Source of the DNA: Brachypterus glaber
Taxonomy: Eukaryota > Arthropoda > Insecta > Coleoptera > Kateretidae
Assembly (NCBI GenBank): GCA_958510825.1
Contig: OY294044.1
Location: 39,543,816-39,607,815, forward strand
Length of the DNA stretch: 64,000 bases
Direction: 5' to 3'
In this document: in pieces, positions 52,991-63,870 of the stretch
How the letters are laid out: each line of letters starts with the position of its first letter
Numbering within the stretch: the stretch's first letter is position 1
Notes under the pieces: generated by a model
Told to the model about the DNA's origin: nothing
Database searches by the model: none
Seen by the model: only the letters and a program-made list of their open reading frames with translations
Made by a program: the position numbers and the translations under genes

Positions 52991-54662
52991 ATGGCGTTTA
53001 GGTTGATGATTAAAAAAAAAAACTTTAAAATAACGCCATTTTCATAATAACAAAAGAAAATCAGTTTCAGATGAACAGTAAATTCTTAGCCCACTGCTAA
53101 AAGATTTAAAATGTCAAGTTTCAGAAATACTCAAATATGGACGTCATAGCACCGCCATGTTGGTTTTATGAAAAATGGCTCCTGTGGCGCCATCTTTAAT
53201 GCAAATATCGACTTGTTATCAATGAAAAGAGAATTTAAAGACGAACTTGAAAATGTAAGCAAATATATAGGGTTCCATTTAAAAATCAAAAGTTGGTATC
53301 ACTTTCGCTTAGACCGTAAGTGATATTTTTTATAATGACGATGCCAAAATCGAGGTATTTATGGTTCATACAAGCTCTATAAATTTTAAAAAGTTATCTT
53401 TAATAGTTACGGAGATAATTCGTAGGCAATACTTCTTGTGTCACCCGGTATATATTATACATTATAATGTATATAAACTAGAAATCGAAAAGTGATATAA
53501 GTGCTTAACGAAAATTCAGTTTAGGTATAAAAAAATAGAATATATGTTTTAAACTACTCTTTATAAATATTTAAATTGCCCCTACGGGGTGAGGAACATT
53601 TTTTAAAATATTATATTCAGTTCTAGTGAGTGCAAAAACTTTCAGTAGAAAATTTCCACATATTGGTAAGAATTAAAAAAGAGGTATACCTCCCCTAACA
53701 AGGGGGGGGGGGGTTGGGGGAATTATTTTATTTTATTATATTGTATTGTCTTCGAAGATAAATAACTATACCAAATTTCAGCTTTCTATCATTAACCTAA
53801 GGTTCTGCTTAACAAACAAACTAACTAACAAACTAACATAGTAACAAACTAACAAACTAGAAATTCAAGATAAATAAAAACTAAAAAAGAATAAAACAAA
53901 AACAGGAGCAAAGAAAAACTAAAAATATTTGTAATCTTAAACTCTCATATATATTTGTTTAATTTTAAAGCAAAAAAAAATTAAAATCGTCCATTTTTAA
54001 ACATTTACGGCTCTTGCGCGAACTCCTAACTTTTTCCGATTCTCCTAAAATTTTGCATATATAATATACATGTATAAGTTTACAGTTTCAGACTAGGGCC
54101 CGTTAACATTTTTACACCTTGTGGATACAAGGGTAGAAAATGGATAAAAAAGCTAGTAAAATTATGGAATTTTTGAGGTTTAGGGTTCTTGTGCCAACTC
54201 TAAACTACTTGTGATCCATCTTAAATTTTACGTAAGCAATAGTTACAAATTAGGCAACAATTTTAGTTGATAAAAGTTTAAGATTTCAAAATTTGTTAAT
54301 TTATAAATTTAAAATTAAAGAAGCTCGTAAAATGGGTAAGTTTAAAAATTTAGGACCACTGTGCGGTGCCTTAACGTATTCAAATTTCGGATAATTCATA
54401 TTACCATAAAGGGCAACAATTTTTTGTGTAGGTAGAATTCGTATATTCAGTTTTAATTTTCGCGACCACCCTAACCCACATACAAAAAATTTTATTATTT
54501 TTTAAATTTGTATGCCCTTTTATAACACCACTGTTTATTTTGTTACTTTAAGATGTAAATTTTAACCGAAAAACCACTAGAAAATTTTTTGGTTGGCTAG
54601 TCTGTTTCATTTTTGCTAAATAGTAAGCATAAAAAAATCTTTATTTTATCCTATGCTCATTT

Positions 54663-54948
54663 TTAAGATTCAAGATTCAAGATTTATTGATGTATATACA
54701 AATTATTTGTTTACACAGGTCAGATACAAATAAATAAATAAATAAATAAATTTACAATACAGTTAAAATGCGTTTACATTTACAACATATTAAAAGCAGT
54801 GTTGTCAATATCAGTATATAGATATTGAGTAACACTGTAAAATGCCTGCCGCAGAAGATATTGTTTTGTTTTTGCTTTAAATTGCAATAATGGGAGAGCT
54901 TGTACACGCGGAGGTAGTTTATTATAGAATTTTACCCCATAGTAATTT
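54663..54948 (-). pseudogene. LINE 3' end, 5'-truncated
   Basis: Minus-strand frame from about 54945: GVKFYNKLPPRVQALPLLQF, KAKTKQYLLRQAFYSV, TDIDNTAFNML, then stop at 54780-54782. This is the tail of a CR1/Jockey-type RT (FYN-LP motif). The UTR then holds a gtttatttatttatttattt-type run and ends catcaataaatcttgaatct-tgaatctt, the short tandem tail of such LINEs. It lies in the right arm of P2 and is absent from the left arm. Confidence 0.82.
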
Positions 54949-55315
54949 AAAATTAATTTTTTATTTTAGTTCACTTAGAAAATATATTATTTATTCAGTG
55001 TAAAATCCTATTATCTTAAAATTTTCCCCTATATTAGCCCTTAAAAATTCTATAACAACGAAACAGAAATTATTTTTATTTGAATTGAAATTTTTAGCTA
55101 AAATGTTACTTAAAGGATTTAATAAAAAGGTATGTTTTGTTAGTTAAATAATAATGTACCTCCGCCACTGCACTACTTTTGCCTTAAATTAAAAATGGAT
55201 TTTATTCAGAAAGACCTACTTGGCCATTGTGAATATTTTTACAGAGATCGAAACAGCATGCATTTAGTGACAGCAAGAATAAAACTTCGAAGAAAACGTT
55301 TAATGTGACCATTAT

Positions 55316-55689
55316 TTTACAAAGTGGTAAATAAAAAAAAATCTGGCCCCAGGATCATTTTCATTTTTATTTTATTTTAAGCTTTTGATACATGCAATCG
55401 AAAAATGCAATAAGTAGAAATGGGTGTTGTCAAAAATATTTTTTTATTTATGTCTTGGGTTATCGTGTCTACAAAAATTGTGACATCGGACAGACGGACG
55501 GACAGACTTTTTCACATTTGAAAAAAAAAGTTGCTAATTTTTGCATGAAGCAAACTTAATTTAATATACCGTATATTATTCTAGCACTAGCGCTGTGCAT
55601 AAAATAATAAACAGATTTTTTATTCTATTAATTAAAAATAATAAACACACAAAAAAATCGTGTGTCTAAACAACAATACTGTTTTTTGA
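55316..55689. other. AT-rich DNA with GGAC-type tract
   Basis: ttatcgtgtctacaaaaatt, then acatcggacagacggacgga-cagac near 55485-55510, resembles the outer end of the M module but without the rest. No gene. Confidence 0.45.
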
Positions 55690-56043
55690 TATGAAAGCAC
55701 GCGCAGAATTGATATAATAGCGATTGATAGAAAAAAAAGCAAAGCTGTTATTATAGACCCAACAATTCGTTTCGAAAAAAACAAGGAGCAGCCTGATGAA
55801 GTTAATTTAGAAAAGCAAAAAGTCTATAATGGAACAATTAATTTTTTTAAAGAAAAATACAATATTAAAGAAATCGAAGTTATAGGACTATTCATAGGAG
55901 CTCGCGGCACAATTTCAATTTTTTTTGTATCTTTTGTTAAAAAATTCAAAATTCCAAAGTCAATTCTTAAAAATATCGCAATTCAAACACTCAAATTTTC
56001 AGTACAAATCTTTAAAAACCATTTATATACACTACACCATTAA
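55690..56043 (+). pseudogene. Conserved C-terminal domain of a LINE-type polyprotein
   Basis: An open frame of 117 codons without its own ATG (stop at 55687 upstream). It reads RIDIIAIDRKKSKAVIIDPT, IRFEKNKEQPDEVN, then VYNGTINFFKEKYNIKEIEV, IGLFIGARGTISIFF, IPKSILKNIAIQTLKFSVQI and FKNHLY, then stop. From memory, a domain with DPTIRFE and GARGTIP-KFF is common at the end of RT-type repeat proteins in arthropods and other animals. IS replaces the usual IP in GARGTI-. The 5' part of the element is missing. The frame itself is unbroken, so the copy is fairly young. The biochemical role of this domain is not known to me. Confidence 0.8.
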
Positions 56044-56206
56044 ATACACTTTTACACTTATACTTATTTTTTTACTCACACAGATTTTTACATATTTTAT
56101 TTATGTTTTACTAACTTTATAATTATTTAGATTTAGTAGATTTTTTAGTTACTTTTATATACATATTTTATATTATCCTATTAATTTAGTTATTGTTTAT
56201 TATTCC

Positions 56207-56500
56207 TTGTTTTTTACAGACCAAAATGTTGGTAGGATGTTGTATATTGTTCTATATAATAAATATATTAACCATATATCCTGGTTTTATCCGCAAAAAA
56301 TCCTTTGCCCATTTCTAGTTCAGATGTCACCTTGCAAAATGCAGCCTGGCACGACGATGATTTGCAGTAAGTTTAGGTTCAGTTGCCGCTTTACGAGAGT
56401 AAAAGTTTCTTATAAAAAGGTAACAGTGGACCTATGCTACTCTGGTTTCTCGAACCTGTGTTTTCAAACATACAGCATTAGACGATGCACTATGTCGTAA
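56207..56500 (+). CDS. Unrecognised 97-codon frame
   Basis: Opens with MFFTDQNVGRMLYIVLYNKY and has a Cys-rich half (CPFLVQMSPCKMQPGTTMIC, CRFTRVKVSYKKVTVDLCYS, then LCFQTYSIRRC). The second half (56330-56500) has higher GC than its surroundings. I know no family match. There is no signal peptide, though residues 10-30 are hydrophobic. It could be an exon, a transposon fragment or chance. No splice or promoter evidence can be given. Confidence 0.2.
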   Translation: MFFTDQNVGRMLYIVLYNKYINHISWFYPQKILCPFLVQMSPCKMQPGTTMICSKFRFSCRFTRVKVSYKKVTVDLCYSGFSNLCFQTYSIRRCTMS

Positions 56501-56848
56501 ACGGGCCCAAAAAGTAACCATAATTATTTGAATACTAACATTTAATGAAAATATCTTTTTATGGAATAACAATACATTCCTTTAAATTTTTAGTCGTTAG
56601 TTAATTCTTAAACAAGCTATGTGCCATTTTTTAAATCATGCCAAAATATTCTTTTTGATATAAATCTTTGTGGTAAATGTATTTTATAGATAAAAAATAG
56701 TTAAACTAAGTAATTTTATGATTTGTTCTAAAAGGGGCTATGAGCCAGCTTTTAAATATTTACAGATAAGGGGATAAATGCTTTCTCATCAGATAATATA
56801 TTATATTTTGACATTTTTCATTATTCTATCTAAAAGGTTAATGTATAT
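56501..56848. other. AT-rich DNA, nothing recognised
   Basis: No frame, repeat boundary or RNA signal was seen before the SINE. Confidence 0.4.
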
Positions 56849-57116
56849 GGGAGATTTAGCTCAGCGGTCAATGGCATCGATATAGCCTGACACTGATCTA
56901 ATGATCGTGAGTTCAAACCTCACTGGCGCCGATTGCCTTTTTTAGTTGATTAATAATTGAAATTTGGCGAAGGCGTACTCCCTAGATATATTGGTTCGAA
57001 AGTCAATTAAAGCCGGTGGTTTCCTCTACTACTAGCCCACACAAGTCCTGGACTTAGGGGATGCTTAATTAAGTAGAATAGTACGAGGTTAAAAACAAAC
57101 ATAAAACAAACAAACA
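56849..57116 (+). mobile_element. tRNA-derived SINE, copy 2
   Basis: The A box TAGCTCAGCGG is at 56857-56867 and the B box GTTCAAACC at 56911-56919. The body matches copy 1 (attaataattgaaattt, gaaggcg, gccggtggtt-cctctactac, tagcccacacaagtcctgga, aattaagtagaatagtacga) and ends with an aaac/acaaac tail. The head differs from copy 1 more than the body does, and the body lacks ~14 bp after gaaggcg. Confidence 0.88.
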
Positions 57117-58183
<1,067 letters not shown>

Positions 58184-58384
58184 GTACAATTAACTAGTAA
58201 AAAGTACAATTAACTAGTTTAAATAGATTATGTGATCATATTGCCAAAATCGTTTAGCGACTTATGGTTACTTTCTAAGCCTCAATATAGTGCGACATAG
58301 TGCGACGGTTCCGCAGGGAACTTAGGTTGATAAACCTTTCATCCCTAGTGGACCTGCACCGGTGCCTGTCAGCTCCTTGTCGCC

Positions 58385-58498
58385 AACCAGACCCTCTCAT
58401 AACTAACATACATAACATACGATGCCGTGATCGGCTTGACGTGCCGTCATATGTCTTGTACGCATAACGTTATGTTTATGGTTATGCGAGCCTGTGGA
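58385..58498. mobile_element. GATGCC family MITE, copy 2 (left end degraded)
   Basis: catacgatgccgtgatcggc, ttgacgtgccgtcatatgtc, ttgtacgcataacgttatg and ttatgcgagcctgtggatgg match the interior and right end of the element at 7978-8092. It abuts copy 3. Confidence 0.6.
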
Positions 58499-58505
58499 TG
58501 GCGCC

Positions 58506-58673
58506 TAAAGGCCTATCCAGAAGCGTGCATAAGAACATAAAACATAAGGATGCGATGCCGTGATTGGCTTACAAGATACATGGCGGCCTATCAAACCTAT
58601 CAAGCCAATCACGGCATCGCATTGTTATGTTTTATGTTCCTATGCGAGCTTGTGAATAGGCACTAAAGGAACT
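58506..58673. mobile_element. GATGCC family MITE, copy 3
   Basis: ggcctatccagaagcgtgca, taagaacataaaacataa and gatgccgtgattggctt on the left are inverted on the right (aagccaatcacggcatcgca, ttatgttttatgttcctatg, cgagcttgtgaataggc). The loop carries catggcggcctatcaaac. The long, well-matched arms suggest a young copy. taaag text on both sides may reflect the target. Confidence 0.8.
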
Positions 58674-58762
58674 TGCCTTCTCAAATCTTCGGAACACTCT
58701 TCTCACCGCCTTCTTGTAGTAAAGTTACCGCTTGGGCAGCTACTTCACTGCTTGTTTCCATT
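58661..58762 (-). pseudogene. Possible N-terminal coding fragment
   Basis: The minus strand from ATG at 58760-58762 reads METSSEVAAQAVTLLQEGGE and KSVPKI, then stop. Composition is coding-like and higher in GC than nearby DNA. The frame ends as it approaches the MITE. It could be the start of a DNA-transposase-associated protein or of a host exon; no family can be named. Confidence 0.25.
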
Positions 58763-59695
58763 TAAATATCAATAAAATTAAATCAAATTTTAACGACTTT
58801 TAAGTAGTATTGTCACAGAAGTGACGTGTGACGTCTTGGCCATCATAATTTATGATTCATAAAGGAGTCAGTTACAGAGGTGACACTAGCCCACTGATCA
58901 AAAAGTCTTTATTATCGGAAAAACCTAAATTTGTCCTAAATGAGAAGAGTTATGGCAAAAAATAAAAAAAATCAGTTAAATAAATGTGGCTATAGAATAA
59001 CGATTAAAACTTTTGGAAACATTTGAGTTTGAGATTAAAAAAGATTGAGCAAAAAAAAACATGACATGGCAATCTAAAGCCAGTTTAAACATGTTTTTAC
59101 CATAAACCTAAATTAAAAAAATAAAGTGAAGGATCCAGGCTTCGCATTAAAAAAAAATCAATTAAATCCATTGCGTAGTTTTTTTGTTATTTGCAAAAAT
59201 GTAAATTTTCAGAAAAAAGATTGTATTTCCTAAACAAGAAAAGGAAAATAAAAACTTAAAAAAGAGATTACTTCCATTTAATTGGTCTATAAAATCTATT
59301 ATTTAAATTGGAAAAAATATGCAGTGCAAACCATAAACATTTAGAAATGAAGAGTAAAAAAACATAGCTTTTCATTCCTATCGATATAAAAAAAAATTGA
59401 TGATTCTTATTCCAGTATGTAAGATTTAAAAGTTTAAGCTTTAAAATAAAAAAATATCGAATAAATCTATTAAATATTTCTGGAATTATTTGTATTTGAA
59501 AATGTTTATTTTTTTAGGTGGGGGAATTCCCAGGTGCCCGGCGTTGACAATTTCTTTTAGTTTACAATAAACGGTTTATTTATTTGTACATCCTCCAGAA
59601 CGATAAGGGCGCCAAAACAAGCAAATGAACAGAACCTTTTTCAAGTGGGCTATACCTTAAAATTCGTAAAAATTTTCGCCTGCGGCGCTAGGCTA
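58763..59695. other. AT-rich region, no gene
   Basis: tgacgtgtgacgtc near 58825 is a short dyad. cctgcggcgctaggctattc at 59680 resembles the gcgccgcaggc boxes of the hAT element at 44027. Otherwise nothing is recognised. Confidence 0.4.
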
Positions 59696-59699
59696 TTCT

Positions 59700-62045
59700 G
59701 TTTTTAAATTTAAGATTTTTAAACTTAAACACTTGAGGTGTAATACATTGAATATCGTCCAGCATAGGGCGCTCGACTATTTTCAAATTTAATATTATTT
59801 TGCCTGTTGTTTACCCTATATATGTAAACTTCAAAACCAATGTTAGAATATTTTTATTTTGCTTCAGTTGGGGGTGACCACCCTATAAACTTTGCTTTTT
59901 TTAATTTTTGCATGTTGGGGAAATTTAAATTTCTCAGTCAGCTAGCGATATGAATCAAAAATTCTTTTTTTTAACATACAATGGGCTATATTTTTTGTTT
60001 GAAAGACTTTTTTCTAAATAAAATCAAAATAGGTGAAAATTGTATCTGAAATTTGATATAAAATTTAATAAAATGACGATTTTTAAATTTTAATATTTTC
60101 TTAGGGAGTTGCATTAAGGGGGTGAATTTATTTATAAATAGGGACCTATAATTACTATACACTGTTAAAATTTCAAACCAAAATATGTACGTAATATTTT
60201 TTTATAAAGCTTCAAAAATACTACTTTTACCAAATTATTCAGTATTTGAGCCTCAATATCTCAGGGGTAACTAAATTAAAAAATCTGAAATTTTTACACA
60301 TAAGAGCTCTATATGTTAGCAATACATAAAAAAATTCAAGAATGTGTTTTGCCTTAAATTAAAATTATATGAAAAAACATATCACCAAAATTTATTAATT
60401 TTTATTAACTTACATATTATGGGATTTGACAAAAATTATATTTATAATAGTCATTACATAAATGTAATGACTATATTGTATCTTGATAAAGTAAATCATC
60501 GAAGTTTATGCATAATAAGTGACCACCTCGAGCGTAATACTGTTGCTGTTCATGCTTTCCAAAAGCATGTTATACATGATATAAAAACTAATGTCCCAAT
60601 GGTAAACAAAATATTTTACTTTAGCGATGGGGCGAGTAGCCAATATAAGAACAGAAAAAAATTCCTGAATCTATGCAACCATAAACATGATTTTTGGCAT
60701 TGAAGCTGAGTGGAAGTTTTTGCAACGTCAAATGGCAAGAATGCATGCGATTGAGTGGGAGGAACTACTAAACTACTAAAATATGAAGACTGCATTTCGA
60801 TACCTCAAACTAGGTAATACTATCGCTTCATACCTATTACGGACAGAAAAATTAGATGCTACAAAACATCAAACTGTATGATTTTTTTTGTAAGTAGGGA
60901 CTTATAAGTACTATACACTGTTAAAGTTTCAAAGAAAAATATTTATTTATTATTTTTTTATAAAGCTTTGAAAATATTACTTCGAAATGCAGTCTTCATA
61001 TCTTAATTTTAATAAGTCATTATGAGCCTGTATTTTTTTAGTAGTAACATATATATATAGGAATGTTTTCTTGGCAGTAATTAAACATATCCTCTGGGGT
61101 TAAAATTTGATTTTCTATCGTTCTTTGTAACTGGACTTCGTTAATATCCTCTTAGTAGTTCCTCCCACTCAATCGCATGCATTTGACGTTGCAAAAAAAT
61201 TACACTCAGCTTCAATGCCAAAATCATGTTTATGGTTGCATAGATTCAGGAAATTTTTTCTGTCATTACATTTATGTAATGACTATTATAAATATAATTT
61301 TTGTCAAATCCCATAATATGTAAGTTAATAAAAATTAATAAATTTCGGTGATATGTTTTTTCATATAATTTTAATTTAAGGCAAAACACATTCTTGATTT
61401 TTTTTTTATGTATTGCTAACATATAAAGCTCTTATGTGTAAAAATTTCAGATTTTTAAATTTAGTTACCCCTGAGATATTGAGGCTCAAATACTGAATAA
61501 TTTGGTAAAAGTAGTATTTTTGAAGCTTTATAAAAAAATATTACGTATATATTTTGGTTTGAAATTTTAACAGTGTATAGTAATTATAGGTCTCTATTTA
61601 TAAAAAAAATTCACCTCCTCAATATAATCCTCTACGAAAATATTAAAGTTTAAAAATCATCATTTTATTAAATTTTATACCAATTTTCAGATACAGTTTT
61701 CACCTATTTTGAGTTTAATTAGAAAAAAGTTATTCAAACAGAAAATATAGCCTATTATATGCTAAAAAGAAGCGTTTTTGTTTCATATCGCTAGCTTATT
61801 TCATAACTGAGAAATTTAAATTTCCGCAACATGCAAAAATCAATAAAATGCAAACTTCAGAGGGGGACCACGCCTAACCAAAGCAATGTAAAAATAAAAT
61901 AAAATTGGTTTTGGAGTACACATATATAGGTTTAACAACACAAAAAAAAATTAATTAATTTGGAACTGGTCGAGCGCTCAAATAATTCAAAATTGGACGG
62001 TTCTTAATGGATTACGCCTTGAGCCTTCTTGCATATTTGTGAAAC
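59700..62045. repeat. Large palindrome P3 (arms about 1 kb)
   Basis: Left arm about 59700-60790, right arm about 61000-62045. Examples: tgggatttgacaaaaattat / ataatttttgtcaaatccca; taagagctctatatgttagc / gctaacatataaagctctta; gaatgcatgcgattgagtgg / cactcaatcgcatgcatttg. A ~180-bp segment of the left arm (about 60472-60653) is missing from the right arm. The spacer (60800-61000) holds a third, direct copy of a 100-bp piece (gggacttataagtactatac, actgttaaagtttcaaa; compare 60130-60235). Confidence 0.9.
60344..60790 (+). pseudogene. Transposon-associated protein fragment (SDGASSQYKNRK type)
   Basis: A 119-codon frame (60344-60703) ends with LYLDKVNHRSLCIISDHLER, HAFQKHVIHDIKTNVPM and IFYFSDGASSQYKNRKKFLN, then LCNHKHDFWH. 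After a one-base slip the sequence continues EAEWK, FATSNGKNACD, a stop where Gly is expected, and VGGTTK. From memory, this is a conserved block of uncharacterised repeat-encoded proteins common in aphids and other insects (YFSDG-A-QYKN ... FATSHGKG-CDG-GG). Lesions make it a pseudogene. The inverted copy in the right arm (61150-61390) keeps only the flanks because of the 180-bp deletion. Confidence 0.75.
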
Positions 62046-62066
62046 TATAAATTGTAAGAGATCTTC

Positions 62067-62287
62067 CTTAAATACGTCACGCAAATTAACCAAAACTCAT
62101 ACACTTCATATCCCATTTCTCGCGTTATTAAAGGACGTAGAGATTTCATATTTTGGTTACCCACCCCAATAGGGGGGGGGGTGTTAGGGGGGTAGCCAAA
62201 ATAAGAAATTTTTATATCCTTTAATAACGCGAGAAACGGGGTATGAAATGTATGAATTTTGGTCAATTTGCTTGACGTATTTTATGG
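62067..62287. repeat. Small palindrome P4 (arms about 100 bp)
   Basis: aaatacgtcacgcaaattaa, ccaaaactcatacacttcat and ctcgcgttattaaaggac on the left are inverted on the right (cctttaataacgcgag, atgaaatgtatgaattttgg, tcaatttgcttgacgtattt). The loop is a G-rich run at 62171-62180. A 73-codon minus-strand frame across it is a by-product. Confidence 0.9.
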
Positions 62288-62870
62288 ACGACCCCTAACA
62301 ATGTTTTAAAATTAAAATGAAATATCAAATTTATAAAAAAAATATCAATTTGGAAAAATTTTCACCTGCTGCGCTACTTTTCTTTAATTCGAGCTTGTAA
62401 AACTTAATCGTGAAATCGTAAAAACATTGCCTGCGGCACTAGAGTTTTCTTGCAATTTATAAAATATGAAACAATGTTTTAAAATTAAAATTACCCATCA
62501 AAATTGTTAAAAAATTTGCCTGCGGCGCTGATGCTTTCTGGTTTTTTTTAAAAATTGTGAAGCTTCAGTTTCACAATTCAAAATTAAAAAAAAAATAGGA
62601 ATTAACATAATTCGTCAAAAATTTAGGTAATGGAGGGTTGACGACCATTTTCTTAGTAAAACTCTTTTGTCAGGAGGGGCGCGCCTTCCCGTAAAAGTGC
62701 CTTAGCTATGACCCTGGGCGGAAAAATTATTTTGGAAAAATGGGGGGCCCGGGTAAAAAGTTTTCCCAGTGCCCGGGCTCGCTCTGTACGCCCCTGGGGT
62801 ATGTCATACTGCACAAAACTGACGCGGGATTAAGAAAGACAGCATTCTTTTATGTTAATCAAAATTATTA
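62288..62870. repeat. Fragments related to the hAT element at 44027
   Basis: Three boxes of the form cctgcggcgct (62370, 62441 and 62520) echo gcgccgcagg at 44281-44360. 62730-62800 (ggggggcccgggtaaaaagt, gcccgggctcgctctgtacg) is the inverted counterpart of 44035-44085. The copies are decayed, with no clear ends. Confidence 0.6.
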
Positions 62871-62875
62871 AATAC

Positions 62876-63293
62876 ACTGCCCAGTAAAAGAGCTTTCCCA
62901 TTTTACACCTCCGCGCGTAAAATGGATTTTTTTATTATCAGATTCACTTTGAGCAACCATAAAAACCTTAATATACCAATTTTCACGAAAACTACCCTCT
63001 GCCCCTTTGGGGGTGAAGTTAGAATTTTGTTATAATCAGATTCCCTTTCAACAACCTCAAAAACCCCAATATACCAATTTTCACGAAAACTACCCCTCAC
63101 CCCTCAGGGGGTGGATTTAGAATATTTTTATTATCAGATTCACTTTCGGCAACCTCAAAAACCCCAATACTCCAGTTTTCACGAAAACTACTTCCCACCC
63201 CTCAGGGGTGAAATTAGGAAAAAAAATGTGATAATAAAAATCAATTTCAAGTGAGGAGGTGAAAAATTGGAAAGCTCTTTTACTGAGCAGTGT
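62876..63293. mobile_element. Short TIR element carrying 121-bp-family monomers
   Basis: CACTGCCCAGTAAAAGAGC-tttcccatttt at 62877 is inverted at 63257-63293 as aattggaaagctcttttact-gagcagtg. Three to four monomers lie between (ttatcagattcactttgagc, ataccaattttcacgaaaac, cccctcagggggtgg). Flanks are ta on the left and tt on the right, so a TA target duplication is possible but not intact. This is the clearest case of the tandem monomers enclosed by two E modules. Confidence 0.7.
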
Positions 63294-63689
63294 TTTATTA
63301 TCATATTTAGTTTCAGCAACCTTGAAAACCCCTATATACCAACTTTCACAAAATCACCCCCACCCCCTGGGGGTAGGGGTAGAGTTAGACCATTTTTATT
63401 ATCAGATTCACTTCCAGCAACCTCAAAAACGTCAAAATACCAATTTTCACAAAAATCACCCCTAACCCCTAAGGGGGTGGGTTTCAAAAAATATATTTCA
63501 AGATTCATTTTTATCAACCTCAAAAACCCCTATTTACAAATTATCACGAAAATTTGGAAAACATTTCAAAATATTTACCCCCTCACCCCCTCGGGGGTGG
63601 AGTTAGAGAAATTTTATTATCAGATTCAATTTCAGCAACCTTAAAAACCTCTATATAGCAATTTTAAATTTTTTCTAAAAAAATGTATT
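63294..63689 (-). repeat. 121-bp-family array, last copy
   Basis: Three further monomers outside the right E module (accttgaaaacccctatata, aaaatcacccctaaccccta, tcaccccctcgggggtggag). They run in the same orientation as those at 62940 and lead into an M module. Confidence 0.85.
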
Positions 63690-63870
63690 TTTCCCCATTT
63701 GCCCCCCTTGCCGCACGTCAATGTTCACCAAAAACAATCCCGAGCGATAACTTTTGGTAAGATACCTGTATGCCAAAATTCCAGTCTCTAGCTTAAAGTG
63801 TTCTTAAGTTATCGTGCTTACAAGATTTCCCGGACAGACCGATAGACCGATCGACCGACAATTTTTTTTT
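63690..63870 (+). repeat. M module, copy 4
   Basis: ccttgccgcacgtcaatgtt, aacaatcccgagcgat, tacctgtatgcc, gcttaaagtgttcttaagtt, atcgtgcttacaagatttcc and cggacagaccgatagaccga. Same order as the copies at 36900 and 40835, plus the GGAC/GACC tract also seen near 55490. Confidence 0.85.

Larger units (their letters stand above)
45640..55315. repeat. Very large imperfect palindrome P2, centre near 52846
   Basis: Working outward from the centre, both strands match: 52700-52845 with 52850-52990; 51640-52260 with 53460-54090 (for example ctcttgcgcgacc/ggtcgcgcaagag-type and gaggtatacctc blocks); 51235-51450 with 54330-54480 (gcaccgcacagtggtcctaa / aggaccactgtgcggtgc; gtggtcgcgaaaat / attttcgcgaccac). 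After an interruption, 45640-46165 pairs with 54490-55315 (cacaatggccaagta-gtcttt / aagacctacttggccattgtg; aagattataagatttcac-like pairs). Excluding later insertions each arm is about 2.2 kb. Divergence between the arms is clearly visible. Confidence 0.85.
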
